Program-made: the position numbers and the translations under genes | Shown: one piece after another, positions 15,666 through 24,060 of the stretch | Layout of the letters: each line of letters begins with the position of its first letter | Numbering within the stretch: the stretch's first letter is position 1 | The notes under the pieces: model-generated | What the model was told of the DNA's origin: nothing | The model's input: only the letters and a program-made list of their open reading frames with translations | The model's database searches: none | Assembly: GCA_030606215.1 (NCBI GenBank) | Contig: JAUWGW010000013.1 | Coordinates: 1-44,006, forward strand | Reading direction: 5' to 3' | Length of the DNA stretch: 44,006 nucleotides | DNA from: a bacterium | GTDB taxonomy: Bacteria; NPL-UPA2; JAUVJM01

Positions 15666-17345
15666 CTAATAGACGTAACTACTGGGCTGCACCAGCTTTA
15701 GAAAAGCCTTCACGGTTTCTACTTCAGCATAGCCATACCTGAAAAATCTTTCCTCGAGAAAAGGAAGGCAAGTCTTATCTTTTATAGAAGCAAGAGCGAA
15801 TGCGGCTTTCTTCTGATAGCGGGGTGCTTTAGACCAGGTAAGAGCGTCTCTAAGTATTGGAAGGGAAATATCTCTTTCTCCTATGTAAAGCAAAACCTCA
15901 GCAAGTTCCACTTTACTATACTTATTCTGGGAATTGATTATTCCTTTTATTCTGCTGATAGTTTCTTCCCTGTTCTTCAGTTTAGCCAAATCGCTCCTTC
16001 TGACTTTTAACCCGAATAATCCTTCTTCAAGAAGTAAATCCAGTGCGGGCACACCTGTCAGTTCAACACCAGCAAAAGCAAATGAAGCTTTTGTCTTTAC
16101 ACCTGAGTCGCTATCCATGGTTAAGGCAACAATTATTTCCTCCCCTTCTTTCCCTAAATTTTTAGCAATATCTATAACTTTCATTCTGATGGCTGGTTCA
16201 GGGTCGTGAGAGGCTTTCTTGAGGAGTGGCAATGCATCATTACCAAATTCCTTTAAGGATTCTACTCCCTTCCTGCGAATTTTTTTATCATTGTTCTGTA
16301 GAGCATCATCTATAATCTTAATTCCGCTTTTATCCTCTTTCTTAGCCAGTAATGAAGCCGCCTCTAATTTTTCCTTAATGTTGCCTTTTATAAGTCTTTC
16401 TTTAAAGAAATCTACTCCCTCTTTCTCGCCAAGTTCCAGGAGAACTTTCGCCGCATTCTCTTTGATGGCTTCATCTTTGAATGCAGATTTGATATACGGT
16501 AGTGGGGTTACTTCTTTCTTGAACCACCCCTTGAGCCATCCTCCACTTTCTGTCCTTTTCTCCTTTCGCAGAGCAATTTTACCGAGAGCATTCAGAGCTG
16601 CCTTCTTTAATCTTTTATCGCGTGAATTAAGAGCTTCACCAAGTGCCAGGGTAGCGTCTCTCCCACCTACTTCACTGAGACTTCTCGCGCATGCTAACTT
16701 TATTTGCTCGGAAGTATAAATAGATGAGGAGATTCTTCCTCTCAGTCCATTGATGAGTAAAGATGTAGCTTTTGCTCCGCCTATTTTTCCAAGTCCCCTA
16801 ACTGATGCAATTGCTACAAGAGGATTAGAATTTTTCATCCCTTCTTCCAATAGGGATATTGCCTCTTCACTCTTAAAGGAACCAAGAAGAAGAGCCGCAT
16901 CAAGGCTCACTGCAGAACCACCTTTATCAAGCCCTTCCCTCAATGCTGGAAATAAATCTTCTCCTCTGTAACCAAGAAGAATCAGGAATTTAACTGCATT
17001 TACTTTCACCCCTGTATCAGGGGAATTAAGATTTTCCCTGAAAATTTTTATTACTTTCTCTTTATCTCTTTTTCCTTCAACAACTTCAAAAACTATGATC
17101 TGGCCTGCATCTCTTCTGGTAGCATAGCCATATTTGGAATCAGTGTTTCTTAAGAAACCGAAGAAAATTTCTTCAATTAATCTGGGATTATGTTGTTTTT
17201 CCTGAAGGAAACAATTGTGATATTTCCCGATGGCTTCTTTTACCTTCCCCTGTTTTGAAAGGGAGATAATTTCATCCTCAGGACCTGCGAAAAGTAATCC
17301 TGCTGAAAGTGCAATGAAAATGAATAGGCGTATAGGAGTTTTCAT
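15666..17345 (-). CDS. Secreted HEAT-repeat protein
   Basis: A 559-aa exported protein. The signal peptide is about 1-20 (LFIFIALSAGLLFAG). From about residue 85 to the end it is a chain of HEAT/PBS-lyase-type repeats, with recurring units such as AVSLDAALLLGSFKSEEAI, NPLVAIASVRGLGKIGGAK, EPAIRMKVIDIAKNLGKEG and KKAALNALGKIALR. Such alpha-solenoids are binding scaffolds; no enzyme motif is visible. AAAGGTG precedes the ATG. It is transcribed opposite to recG and lies between direct repeats. Specific role unknown. Confidence 0.85.
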   Translation of the reverse strand: MKTPIRLFIFIALSAGLLFAGPEDEIISLSKQGKVKEAIGKYHNCFLQEKQHNPRLIEEIFFGFLRNTDSKYGYATRRDAGQIIVFEVVEGKRDKEKVIKIFRENLNSPDTGVKVNAVKFLILLGYRGEDLFPALREGLDKGGSAVSLDAALLLGSFKSEEAISLLEEGMKNSNPLVAIASVRGLGKIGGAKATSLLINGLRGRISSSIYTSEQIKLACARSLSEVGGRDATLALGEALNSRDKRLKKAALNALGKIALRKEKRTESGGWLKGWFKKEVTPLPYIKSAFKDEAIKENAAKVLLELGEKEGVDFFKERLIKGNIKEKLEAASLLAKKEDKSGIKIIDDALQNNDKKIRRKGVESLKEFGNDALPLLKKASHDPEPAIRMKVIDIAKNLGKEGEEIIVALTMDSDSGVKTKASFAFAGVELTGVPALDLLLEEGLFGLKVRRSDLAKLKNREETISRIKGIINSQNKYSKVELAEVLLYIGERDISLPILRDALTWSKAPRYQKKAAFALASIKDKTCLPFLEERFFRYGYAEVETVKAFLKLVQPSSYVY

Positions 17346-17370
17346 AGTACACCTTTACCTAAATCGATGT

Positions 17371-17411
17371 CAGGAGATGTCTCCCACAGGAGTAGTGTGG
17401 GAAAGGTCTCC
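17371..17411. repeat. Short dispersed hairpin repeat (GGAGATGT-TCCCACA family), copy 1
   Basis: CCCACA (17383-17388) and TGTGGG (17396-17401) form a hairpin. The left part, 17371-17388, matches 19676-19693 at 17 of 18 bases. The right part, 17396-17411, is an exact inverted match of 34146-34161. The element lies in the divergent gap between the HEAT gene and recG. Confidence 0.75.
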
Positions 17412-17504
17412 GGTTATCTTTGTTTTCTTGTGAGATGTTCAATATCAAGTTTGTCCTGCCAAGATGATACCATGAAAACAGACCGTTTCAAAGGGGAAGT
17501 TTTA

Positions 17505-19607
17505 ATGACTTTGCGAGGAATTTTCTTGCTCAGGGAAAAAATCGGTGATAGCATTTTTGCGGATATGAAGCGGAACTGGTTGGAAGAGCCTGTGCAATAT
17601 GTGAAGGGAGTGGGACCGAAAAGGAGTCTCGTCCTTGCGAAGTTGGGAATAAGGACTGTTGGGGATTTTCTCTACCATTTCCCTCGCCGGTATGAAGACC
17701 GCAGCCGCATAATCCCTATCAAGGACGTCCGCATTGGAGAGGTACAGGTAGTTTCGGGGAAAGTGCTTGCGCGGGGAGTGAAAAAAACATGGAAGGGGAT
17801 AAATATCCTGAGAGTTGCAATTGATGATGGCACAGGAATAATATATGCAGCCTGGTTCAACCAGCCTTATCTTGAGAAGCAATTCCCTGTTGGTTCAAAA
17901 GTTATCCTGAGTGGAAAGGTTGACATATATAAAGATATCCAGATTGTTAACCCCGCATATGAAGTTCTCGGGGATGAGCAGGAGGTGCTTGAGGCAGGTT
18001 GTATAGTTCCAATCTACCCGCTGACTAAGGATATTAATCAGAGGCAGATGCGGAAAATCTACAGAAGTGCTATTGACAGGTTTTCTCCCTGCATTGCAGA
18101 ATTTCTTCCATATTCCATCCGGAAACGGCATAAACTGGTGAATCTGCCTCTGGCATTGCGGAAGATTCATTTTCCTGAGGCTGAGTCTGATTGGAACGAT
18201 GCCCGGAAACGTTTAATTTTTGATGAGTTTTTCCTCCTTCAACTTGCACTTGCCAGACGAAAGCATGGGCGGTTAGAAAAGCAGGGAATTAGACATGTAT
18301 CAGGAGGCAGATTATTTGAAAAGTTCAAGGAGATGTTACCTTTCCCCCTCACCGGAGCGCAGCTGCGTGTGGTTGAAGAGATAAGGAATGACATGGCTAA
18401 ACCCCGTCCGATGACGCGTTTAGTTCAGGGAGAAGTGGGTTCAGGGAAAACAATTGTTGCTATCGGGGCATCTCTCACAGCAGTGGAGAGTGGGTACCAG
18501 ACTGCATTAATGGTGCCTACGGAGATTCTTGCTGGACAACATTTCCTCACGATTCAAAAATTATTACTTCCGCTTGGATTAAGAATCAACCTTCTGATGA
18601 GCAGCCTCAGCCAGAAGATGAGGGAGGAAACAATGAAGGAGATAGAGAATGGTGAGTCTCACATTACTATTGGGACTCACGCTCTCCTTGAGGAAAAAGT
18701 AAGATTCCCTCGTTTAGGGCTCGTTGTTGTTGATGAACAGCATAAGTTTGGTGTGAAACAAAGAGAAACTCTCAGGAAGAAAGGACTTGAGTCCACGGAC
18801 CTTCTCATGATGTCTGCTACACCAATTCCCAGGAGTCTTGCAATGACTGTATATGGGGACCTTGATATTTCAACTATTGATGAACTTCCCCCAGGGCGGA
18901 AGGAAATTCACACATACCTTGTTTCTGAAGAGGAAAGGTCAGCAGTATATGATTTCATCAGGGAGGAAGTAACCCTCGGCAGGCAGGCTTATATTGTCTA
19001 TCCACTGATTGAAGAGTCAGCTACCCTGCATCTTAAAGCCGCAGCAAAAATGGCTGAATATCTAAAGATGAATGTCTTCCCCGAGTTCAGGATTGGTCTT
19101 CTGCACGGGCAGATGAAAGAGAAAGAGGAAGTAATGCAGAGTTTCAAGGAAAGGGAGATAGACATTCTTATCTCCACAACGGTTATTGAAGTGGGAGTTG
19201 ATGTCCCAAATGCATCTGTTATGGTTGTTGAGAATGCTGAGAGGTTTGGGCTGGCTCAACTCCATCAGATGCGTGGAAGGATTGGGAGGGGAGATTACGA
19301 ATCTTTCTGTATCCTTGTAGGGGAGCCGGGGAGTGAGGAGGCAAGAAAGCGGTTGGAAGTATTGACACAAACAAGCGATGGGTTTCAGATTGCAGAAGAG
19401 GACCTTGAGCTGCGGGGTCCGGGTGAGTTTTTTGGAACAAGACAGCACGGTATGCCTGAATTAAAACTTGCAAACATTGCAGATGATATGAAATTACTTG
19501 AGATTGCCCGTGAGGAGGCTTTTTCCATTCTTTCTCAAGACCCTGGACTTGACGAACCAGGGCACAGAAACCTTAAAATGCTTTTGAAAGAAAAATCCCT
19601 GATTTAG
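17505..19607 (+). CDS. recG: ATP-dependent DNA helicase RecG
   Basis: Branch-migrating helicase for stalled forks and recombination intermediates. The 700-aa product has the wedge/OB domain (VKGVGPKRS near 28, RRYEDRSRI, then an OB fold), helicase motif I GEVGSGKT (about 318-325), motif II DEQHKFG, motif III SATPIPRSL and motif VI region QMRGRIGRG, ending with the RecG tail. Start: ATG 17505 has AAGGGGAAG about 8 bases upstream. ATG 17565 would start right at the conserved domain and would exclude the duplicated segment 17510-17567; ATG 17472 has no good ribosome site. Confidence 0.93.
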   Translation: MTLRGIFLLREKIGDSIFADMKRNWLEEPVQYVKGVGPKRSLVLAKLGIRTVGDFLYHFPRRYEDRSRIIPIKDVRIGEVQVVSGKVLARGVKKTWKGINILRVAIDDGTGIIYAAWFNQPYLEKQFPVGSKVILSGKVDIYKDIQIVNPAYEVLGDEQEVLEAGCIVPIYPLTKDINQRQMRKIYRSAIDRFSPCIAEFLPYSIRKRHKLVNLPLALRKIHFPEAESDWNDARKRLIFDEFFLLQLALARRKHGRLEKQGIRHVSGGRLFEKFKEMLPFPLTGAQLRVVEEIRNDMAKPRPMTRLVQGEVGSGKTIVAIGASLTAVESGYQTALMVPTEILAGQHFLTIQKLLLPLGLRINLLMSSLSQKMREETMKEIENGESHITIGTHALLEEKVRFPRLGLVVVDEQHKFGVKQRETLRKKGLESTDLLMMSATPIPRSLAMTVYGDLDISTIDELPPGRKEIHTYLVSEEERSAVYDFIREEVTLGRQAYIVYPLIEESATLHLKAAAKMAEYLKMNVFPEFRIGLLHGQMKEKEEVMQSFKEREIDILISTTVIEVGVDVPNASVMVVENAERFGLAQLHQMRGRIGRGDYESFCILVGEPGSEEARKRLEVLTQTSDGFQIAEEDLELRGPGEFFGTRQHGMPELKLANIADDMKLLEIAREEAFSILSQDPGLDEPGHRNLKMLLKEKSLI

Positions 19608-19633
19608 AAGGAGGGGGAGGGGAATTATCAGGG

Positions 19634-19662
19634 TTGACTTTTGCTGGCAGGTCTGTTATACA
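19634..19662 (+). promoter_or_regulatory. Promoter for the rsmD-coaD-fab run
   Basis: TTGACT (19634-19639) and TATACA (19657-19662) with a 17-base spacer, 35 bases upstream of the rsmD ATG. Confidence 0.65.
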
Positions 19663-19675
19663 ATTATATCAACAT

Positions 19676-19693
19676 CAGGAGATGTTTCCCACA
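19676..19693. repeat. Short dispersed repeat (GGAGATGT-TCCCACA family), copy 2
   Basis: CAGGAGATGTTTCCCACA differs by one base from 17371-17388. With the flanking ACATC it forms ACATC-AGGA-GATGT, a small hairpin in the rsmD leader, and it carries the only AGGAG near the start, about 16 bases from the ATG. Confidence 0.65.
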
Positions 19694-19697
19694 TCAA

Positions 19698-20267
19698 ATG
19701 AGGGTTATAGGAGGCAAGGTAAAGGGGCATAAGCTTATAGGGATTGGGAAGAGAACTACCAGAGCTATTACCGACAGGATAAAAGAGTCCGTTTTTGAAA
19801 TACTTGGAGATATTAGCGGCAAAAGAGTCCTTGACCTTTTTGCCGGGACAGGGAGTCTTGGGATAGAGGCACTCAGTCGTGGAGCGGGAGAAGCTGTTTT
19901 TGTTGAGCGGGACAAAGGATGTGTAAAAACTATAAGAAAGAATCTCTCAGCTCTTGGACTAAATGCCCGTATCTACGCTGAGAGTGTGAAAAGGGGATTG
20001 AAGAGAGTGGGAGTGGAAAAGTTTGATTTGATTTTTGTTGACCCGCCTTTTGCAAGTCCCGTTAGAAACGGAATTTCTAACGGGTCAAGCAACCTTGCAG
20101 AGGAAATACTCAAGGAGATAGGTCAATTCCAACTTGTTGATACAGAAGGGCTGGTTATTGTAAGACACCATTCTAAGCAGTCTCTATCTGAAAAAGTTGG
20201 CGGACTGGTACTCAGTAGAAAAGAAAAATACGGAGAAAACATCGTTTGCTTTTATAAGGAGAGTTGA
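19698..20267 (+). CDS. rsmD: 16S rRNA (guanine-N2)-methyltransferase RsmD
   Basis: Methylates G966 (E. coli numbering) of 16S rRNA using SAM. The 189-aa product starts MRVIGGKVKGHKL, the family N-terminus, and carries RAITDRIKESVFEIL, the SAM-binding VLDLFAGTGSLGIEALSRGA (about 50-69) and the catalytic FVDPPF (about 115-120). Just after it a segment VRNGISNGSSN is encoded by a perfect 11-bp palindrome (20058-20084), an apparent in-frame insertion. ATG 19698 is preferred over an upstream in-frame start because the family begins here. It is the first gene of a conserved run with coaD; the CDS end overlaps the coaD leader. Confidence 0.92.
   Translation: MRVIGGKVKGHKLIGIGKRTTRAITDRIKESVFEILGDISGKRVLDLFAGTGSLGIEALSRGAGEAVFVERDKGCVKTIRKNLSALGLNARIYAESVKRGLKRVGVEKFDLIFVDPPFASPVRNGISNGSSNLAEEILKEIGQFQLVDTEGLVIVRHHSKQSLSEKVGGLVLSRKEKYGENIVCFYKES
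20058..20084. repeat. Palindromic element inside rsmD
   Basis: CCCGTTAGAAA (20058-20068) and TTTCTAACGGG (20074-20084) are a perfect 11-bp inverted repeat with a 5-base loop, in frame within rsmD. Confidence 0.9.
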
Positions 20268-20269
20268 AG

Positions 20270-20749
20270 ATGGAAGTGGCTGTTGTCTATGCGGGGACTT
20301 TTGACCCTGTAACTTATGGACATATAGACCTTATAAAACGCGGGAGGAAAATATTTGATAAGCTCATCTTAGCTGTTGCTGAGAGCAATCATAAAGGAAC
20401 ACTTTTCACAGTTGAGGAGAGAGTCGAAATTCTGAAAGAAGTGGTGAAGGATATGCCTGGGGTGGAAGTTGAACAATTTAGCGGGCTTCTCGTTGACTAT
20501 ATGAGGAATCGCGGGGTTCGCGTTGCGCTAAGGGGCTTGAGAGCAATATCTGATTTTGAGCATGAGTTCCAGATTGCGCTTACAAATCGTAAACTTGATA
20601 AGGAGATAGAAACTATATTCATGATGCCAAAGGAGGAATATTCCTATATAAGTTCCAGTATCTTAAAAGAAGTTGTCAGGCTTGGAGGGGATGTCAAAGA
20701 ATTTGTTCCCCCTTTTGTGCAGAAAAAACTTGAGAAAAAGTTGCGGTGA
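20270..20749 (+). CDS. coaD: Phosphopantetheine adenylyltransferase
   Basis: Penultimate step of coenzyme A synthesis: joins 4'-phosphopantetheine and ATP. The 159-aa product has the nucleotidyltransferase motif AGTFDPVTYGHIDLI (about 7-21, with the T/HxGH variant YGH), GLRAISDFEHEFQIALTNRKL (about 90-110) and the ISSS region near 129. ATG 20270 has AGGAG 8 bases upstream. Length is exactly as expected. Supplies CoA for the acyl carrier protein of the same run. Confidence 0.96.
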   Translation: MEVAVVYAGTFDPVTYGHIDLIKRGRKIFDKLILAVAESNHKGTLFTVEERVEILKEVVKDMPGVEVEQFSGLLVDYMRNRGVRVALRGLRAISDFEHEFQIALTNRKLDKEIETIFMMPKEEYSYISSSILKEVVRLGGDVKEFVPPFVQKKLEKKLR

Positions 20750-20780
20750 AAGTAACCCTGGAATTAAAGGAGAGATAAAG

Positions 20781-20981
20781 ATGGCACTTCCAAAAAGAAA
20801 AACTTCTCGTTCAAGAAGGGATAAACGCAGAACACATAAAAAATTGAGTCTCCCTTCTCTATCAACATGTTCTCACTGTAGTCAACCAAAGATACCACAC
20901 CGCATTTGTCCTCACTGCGGTTACTATGGAAACAAGCAGGTTATAAGCATTAAGGAAAAGACTAAGGGAAAGAAAAAGTGA
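20781..20981 (+). CDS. rpmF: Ribosomal protein bL32
   Basis: A 66-aa ribosomal protein with the bL32 start MALPKRKTSRSRRDKRRTHK and a zinc-ribbon of two CxxC pairs (CSHC at about 33-36, CPHC at about 46-49). AAAGGAGAG lies upstream of ATG 20781; upstream in-frame codons are within coaD and not part of L32. The usual yceD (DUF177) gene before rpmF is missing. The stop overlaps the plsX start as GTGA. Confidence 0.95.
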   Translation: MALPKRKTSRSRRDKRRTHKKLSLPSLSTCSHCSQPKIPHRICPHCGYYGNKQVISIKEKTKGKKK

Positions 20982-21967
20982 GAATAGCATTAGACTGCAT
21001 GGGTGGGGACGTGTCCCCGATTTTCAAAAACATTAGCGGAGCGATGGAAGCTGTTGAGAAGGATGGTTTTGAGGTAATTCTTGTTGGGGAGAAGGATGCT
21101 TTGGAAAAAGAGCTTTCAAAATGTGCAAAGACTTCTCCACTTCTCAGAATAGAACATGCTGAAGAAACTGTTGCCATGGATGAATCCCCATCTTCTGCAG
21201 TAAGGAGAAAAAGGAATTCTTCAATCTGGGTTGCAATTCAACTCGTAAAAGAGGGAAAAGCAGAAGCGGTGGTCAGTGCAGGTAATACTGGAGCCGCAAT
21301 GGCAATGGCAAAGGTCCAATTTGGGATGCTGCCGCATGTAGAAAGACCTGCAATAGCAACGCGGCTGCCGACACCTGAAGGTTTCTCTATATTACTTGAT
21401 GCGGGTGCAAATGTTGATTCTAAACCTGAACACCTTTGCCAGTTTGCGTTGATGGGCAGTGTTTACGCGCAGGATTGTTGTGGGAGAGACTCCCCCCGTG
21501 TTGGACTTTTGAGTATAGGGGAGGAAGAGTCAAAAGGGAATGAACTTACAAGAGAAACTTATGAATTACTGAAGAGAAGCCATATTAATTTTATCGGCAA
21601 TATTGAAGGGAAGGATATCTTTACAGGAAATGTGGATGTAATCGTATGTGATGGTTTTGTGGGGAACATTGTCCTCAAATCAAGTGAATTCCTTGCTGAG
21701 ATGGTTGAAAGTCTGCTCCGTGAAGAGTTAAAGGCGAGTTGGTGCGGCAGGCTTGCGGGTTTACTCATGAAACCCATCTATAGAAATTTCAGAAAAAAAC
21801 TTTCCCATTCTGAATATGGAGGAGCGCTTTTGCTGGGAATCAACGGGGTATGTGTAATCTCACACGGAGGTTCATCACCTAAAGCAATCAAAAATGCTCT
21901 ATTTTGTGCAAAAGAGTTTGTGGAGCACAATCTCAATAAACGCATTGAGGAAGCCATTGCAGTATAG
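20978..21967 (+). CDS. plsX: Phosphate acyltransferase PlsX
   Basis: Makes acyl-phosphate from acyl-ACP for phospholipid synthesis. The 329-aa product begins MRIALDCMGGDVSP and contains VVSAGNTGAAMA (about 99-110), LLDAGANVDSKPEHL, and VCDGFVGNIVLKSSE. Start codon is GTG 20978, overlapping the rpmF stop. It lies in the classical rpmF-plsX-fabH order. Confidence 0.95.
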   Translation: MRIALDCMGGDVSPIFKNISGAMEAVEKDGFEVILVGEKDALEKELSKCAKTSPLLRIEHAEETVAMDESPSSAVRRKRNSSIWVAIQLVKEGKAEAVVSAGNTGAAMAMAKVQFGMLPHVERPAIATRLPTPEGFSILLDAGANVDSKPEHLCQFALMGSVYAQDCCGRDSPRVGLLSIGEEESKGNELTRETYELLKRSHINFIGNIEGKDIFTGNVDVIVCDGFVGNIVLKSSEFLAEMVESLLREELKASWCGRLAGLLMKPIYRNFRKKLSHSEYGGALLLGINGVCVISHGGSSPKAIKNALFCAKEFVEHNLNKRIEEAIAV

Positions 21968-22019
21968 GAATTTCCTTAAATCAAATCCAAAGGTGTGCTA
22001 AGTTCAAGGGGGTTAGAAA

Positions 22020-23000
22020 TTGAAACCAGTAGGAATTGTTGGAACAGGTTCGTATGTCCCTGAAAAGGTGCTGACAAATGCTGACCTGGAAAAAATGGTT
22101 GACACAAGCGATGAATGGATTCGCACGCGGACAGGTATCAGAGAACGCCATATTGCAGATGAAAAAACAGCGACTTCCGACCTTGCGGTGGAAGCCGCAA
22201 AGAGAGCACTCCAACAGGCAAATCTTAAAGGAGAAGACGTAGAGCTGACTATTGTTGCTACCATCACACCTGATATGTTCTTTCCATCCACAGCCTGTTT
22301 TGTGCAGGATAGGATTGGCGCTAAGGGACATGCGGCTTTTGATGTTTCTGCCGCTTGCTCTGGATTTGTGTACGCGCTGGCGTGCGCCAAACACTTTGTG
22401 GCAAATGGTGTATTTAAGAACGCTCTTGTAATCGGTGCGGAGACTCTTTCAAAATTCACTGATTGGAAGGACAGAAGCACCTGTGTTCTTCTGGCAGACG
22501 GCGCAGGCGCAGTTGTCCTCAAGCCTGTTGAGACAGGAAGAGGAATACTCGGTTTTTCCATGGGGGCTGATGGAAGTTCAGGACATCTCCTTTACTTACC
22601 AGGTGGGGGGTCACGAAACCCGGCATCATTTGAGACAGTGAAGGAGGGACTCCACTACATCAAAATGAAAGGAAACGAACTTTTCAAAATAGCAGTGAGG
22701 GTTCTGGTGGAAGCGGCGCTTGAAGCACTTAACGAATGCAATTTGTCAGCGGCGGATGTTGACCTTTTTATTCCGCATCAGGCAAATATCCGTATTATTG
22801 ATGCGGCTGTCAAAAGATTAGGCATTCCTGAAGATAAAGTTCATATTAATGTAGATCACTTCGGCAATACATCTGCAGCAAGTATTCCCATTGCTCTGGA
22901 TGAAGCAAATCGTATGGAGAAATTAAAGAAGGGAAATATTGTTGTCCTTGATGCTTTTGGCGGTGGTCTTACGTGGGGAGCCTGTGTCTTAGAATGGTAG
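22020..23000 (+). CDS. fabH: 3-oxoacyl-ACP synthase III
   Basis: Starts fatty-acid chains by condensing acetyl-CoA (or a branched starter) with malonyl-ACP. The 326-aa product shows the FabH N-terminus (VGIVGTGSYVPEKVLTN, DEWIRTRTGIRERHI), nucleophile Cys113 in SAACSGF, His in FIPHQANIRI (about 253) and Asn in FGNTSAAS (about 283). TTG start at 22020 with AAGGGGG 6-12 bases upstream; no better ATG exists. The stop overlaps fabD by 7 bases. Confidence 0.95.
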   Translation: MKPVGIVGTGSYVPEKVLTNADLEKMVDTSDEWIRTRTGIRERHIADEKTATSDLAVEAAKRALQQANLKGEDVELTIVATITPDMFFPSTACFVQDRIGAKGHAAFDVSAACSGFVYALACAKHFVANGVFKNALVIGAETLSKFTDWKDRSTCVLLADGAGAVVLKPVETGRGILGFSMGADGSSGHLLYLPGGGSRNPASFETVKEGLHYIKMKGNELFKIAVRVLVEAALEALNECNLSAADVDLFIPHQANIRIIDAAVKRLGIPEDKVHINVDHFGNTSAASIPIALDEANRMEKLKKGNIVVLDAFGGGLTWGACVLEW

Positions 23001-23917
23001 CTTTAATCTTCCCTGGTCAGGGGTCGCAATATGTCGGTATGGGGAAGGAATTCTATGAAACTTGTCCTTCTTCAAGGGAGGTTTTCAAAGAGGCAGAAAA
23101 GGAAGTAGGTTTTGACCTCGCTGAGTTATGTTTTTCAGGACCATCTGCAAAGCTTGATTTAACAGAAAATTGCCAGCCTGCGATTCTAACAGTGAGCATA
23201 GCTTGCTGGAAAGCATTGAAAGATTCAGTTCCGGATTTAAATGTGCAGATACTTGCCGGACACAGTCTCGGAGAATTCTCTTCCCTTGTTATTGCAGGAA
23301 GTTTTTCCTTTAGGGATGCTGTAGGTCTCGTCTACAAAAGGGGGCTTCTCATGGCTTCTGCCGGGAGAAGTAATCCGGGAGGGATGGCTGCTGTCATCGG
23401 GCTAAAGACCTCGGAGGTTGAGGAAATCTGTAGTGATGCTGTGCAATTAGCAAATCTCAACTGCCCCGGACAGATTGTTATATCAGGAGGGAAAGAAGCT
23501 ATTGAAGGGGTAATTCCCGAAGTGAAGAAGGCAGGGGGGAAAGTAATACCTCTTCCTGTGAGTGGAGCTTTCCATTCAGCTCTTATGCAGGAGGCGTGCG
23601 AGAAATTTGCTGAGGTACTGGAGAAGGTTTCAATATCCTCACCACTGATTCCTGTGATTTCAAATTCATCAGCGGATTCCGTGAATTCGCCTGAAGATGT
23701 GGGACAATCTCTTCGCAGACAGATGGTAAGTCCTGTGCGGTGGGAGGAATCAATGCGGAAGATGATTGGGGAAGGTATCAAAACTTTTATTGAAGTTGGA
23801 CCGGGCAGGGTGCTATCAAAATTACTTGCGAGGATTGATAAGAATGTTCAGGTAGAACGTGTTGAAAACAAGAAGACATTGGAGAGAACCATGCGGCTGC
23901 TTAAAAGAGAAAGTTAG
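22994..23917 (+). CDS. fabD: Malonyl-CoA:ACP transacylase
   Basis: Loads malonyl onto ACP. The 307-aa product begins MVALIFPGQGSQYVGMG, has the GHSLGEF nucleophile motif (Ser91), the His in SGAFHSALM (about 200) and the C-terminal EVGPGRVLSKL. ATG 22994 lies inside the last codons of fabH and matches the family start. Length is normal. Confidence 0.95.
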   Translation: MVALIFPGQGSQYVGMGKEFYETCPSSREVFKEAEKEVGFDLAELCFSGPSAKLDLTENCQPAILTVSIACWKALKDSVPDLNVQILAGHSLGEFSSLVIAGSFSFRDAVGLVYKRGLLMASAGRSNPGGMAAVIGLKTSEVEEICSDAVQLANLNCPGQIVISGGKEAIEGVIPEVKKAGGKVIPLPVSGAFHSALMQEACEKFAEVLEKVSISSPLIPVISNSSADSVNSPEDVGQSLRRQMVSPVRWEESMRKMIGEGIKTFIEVGPGRVLSKLLARIDKNVQVERVENKKTLERTMRLLKRES

Positions 23918-23922
23918 CTGAA

Positions 23923-23987
23923 CCCCGTCATTCCTGCGGAAGCAGGAATCCAAAAGCGAATAGATTCCCATTTTCATGGGAATGACA
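23923..23987. repeat. Intergenic palindromic repeat (GTCATTCC family), copy 1
   Basis: An outer inverted repeat GTCATTCC...GGAATGAC encloses two hairpins, ATTCCTGC-GGAA-GCAGGAAT and ATTCCCAT-TTTC-ATGGGAAT. Similar GTCATTCC palindromes are common dispersed repeats in many bacteria. It sits between fabD and fabG. Confidence 0.85.
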
Positions 23988-24060
23988 GAAAACACACTTC
24001 ACCGAATACTTACAAAAACTTAATTCTTAATCTTTAATACTAAATGTGGAGGAGAAGAAG

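Noticed and set aside
14704-15680. Similarity between the stretch after the second PEP-CTERM gene (14705-14731) and 15653-15680
   Set aside because: About 26 bases with several mismatches, and the second lies at the 3' end of the HEAT gene; may be real but too short to call a repeat.
16219-16719. Long plus-strand open frame opposite the HEAT gene
   Set aside because: It is a shadow of the HEAT coding strand; its translation is Ser/Leu/Pro-rich without family features.
24046-24060. GTG start for fabG giving five extra residues
   Set aside because: It consists of the ribosome-binding site itself; ATG 24061 matches the family.
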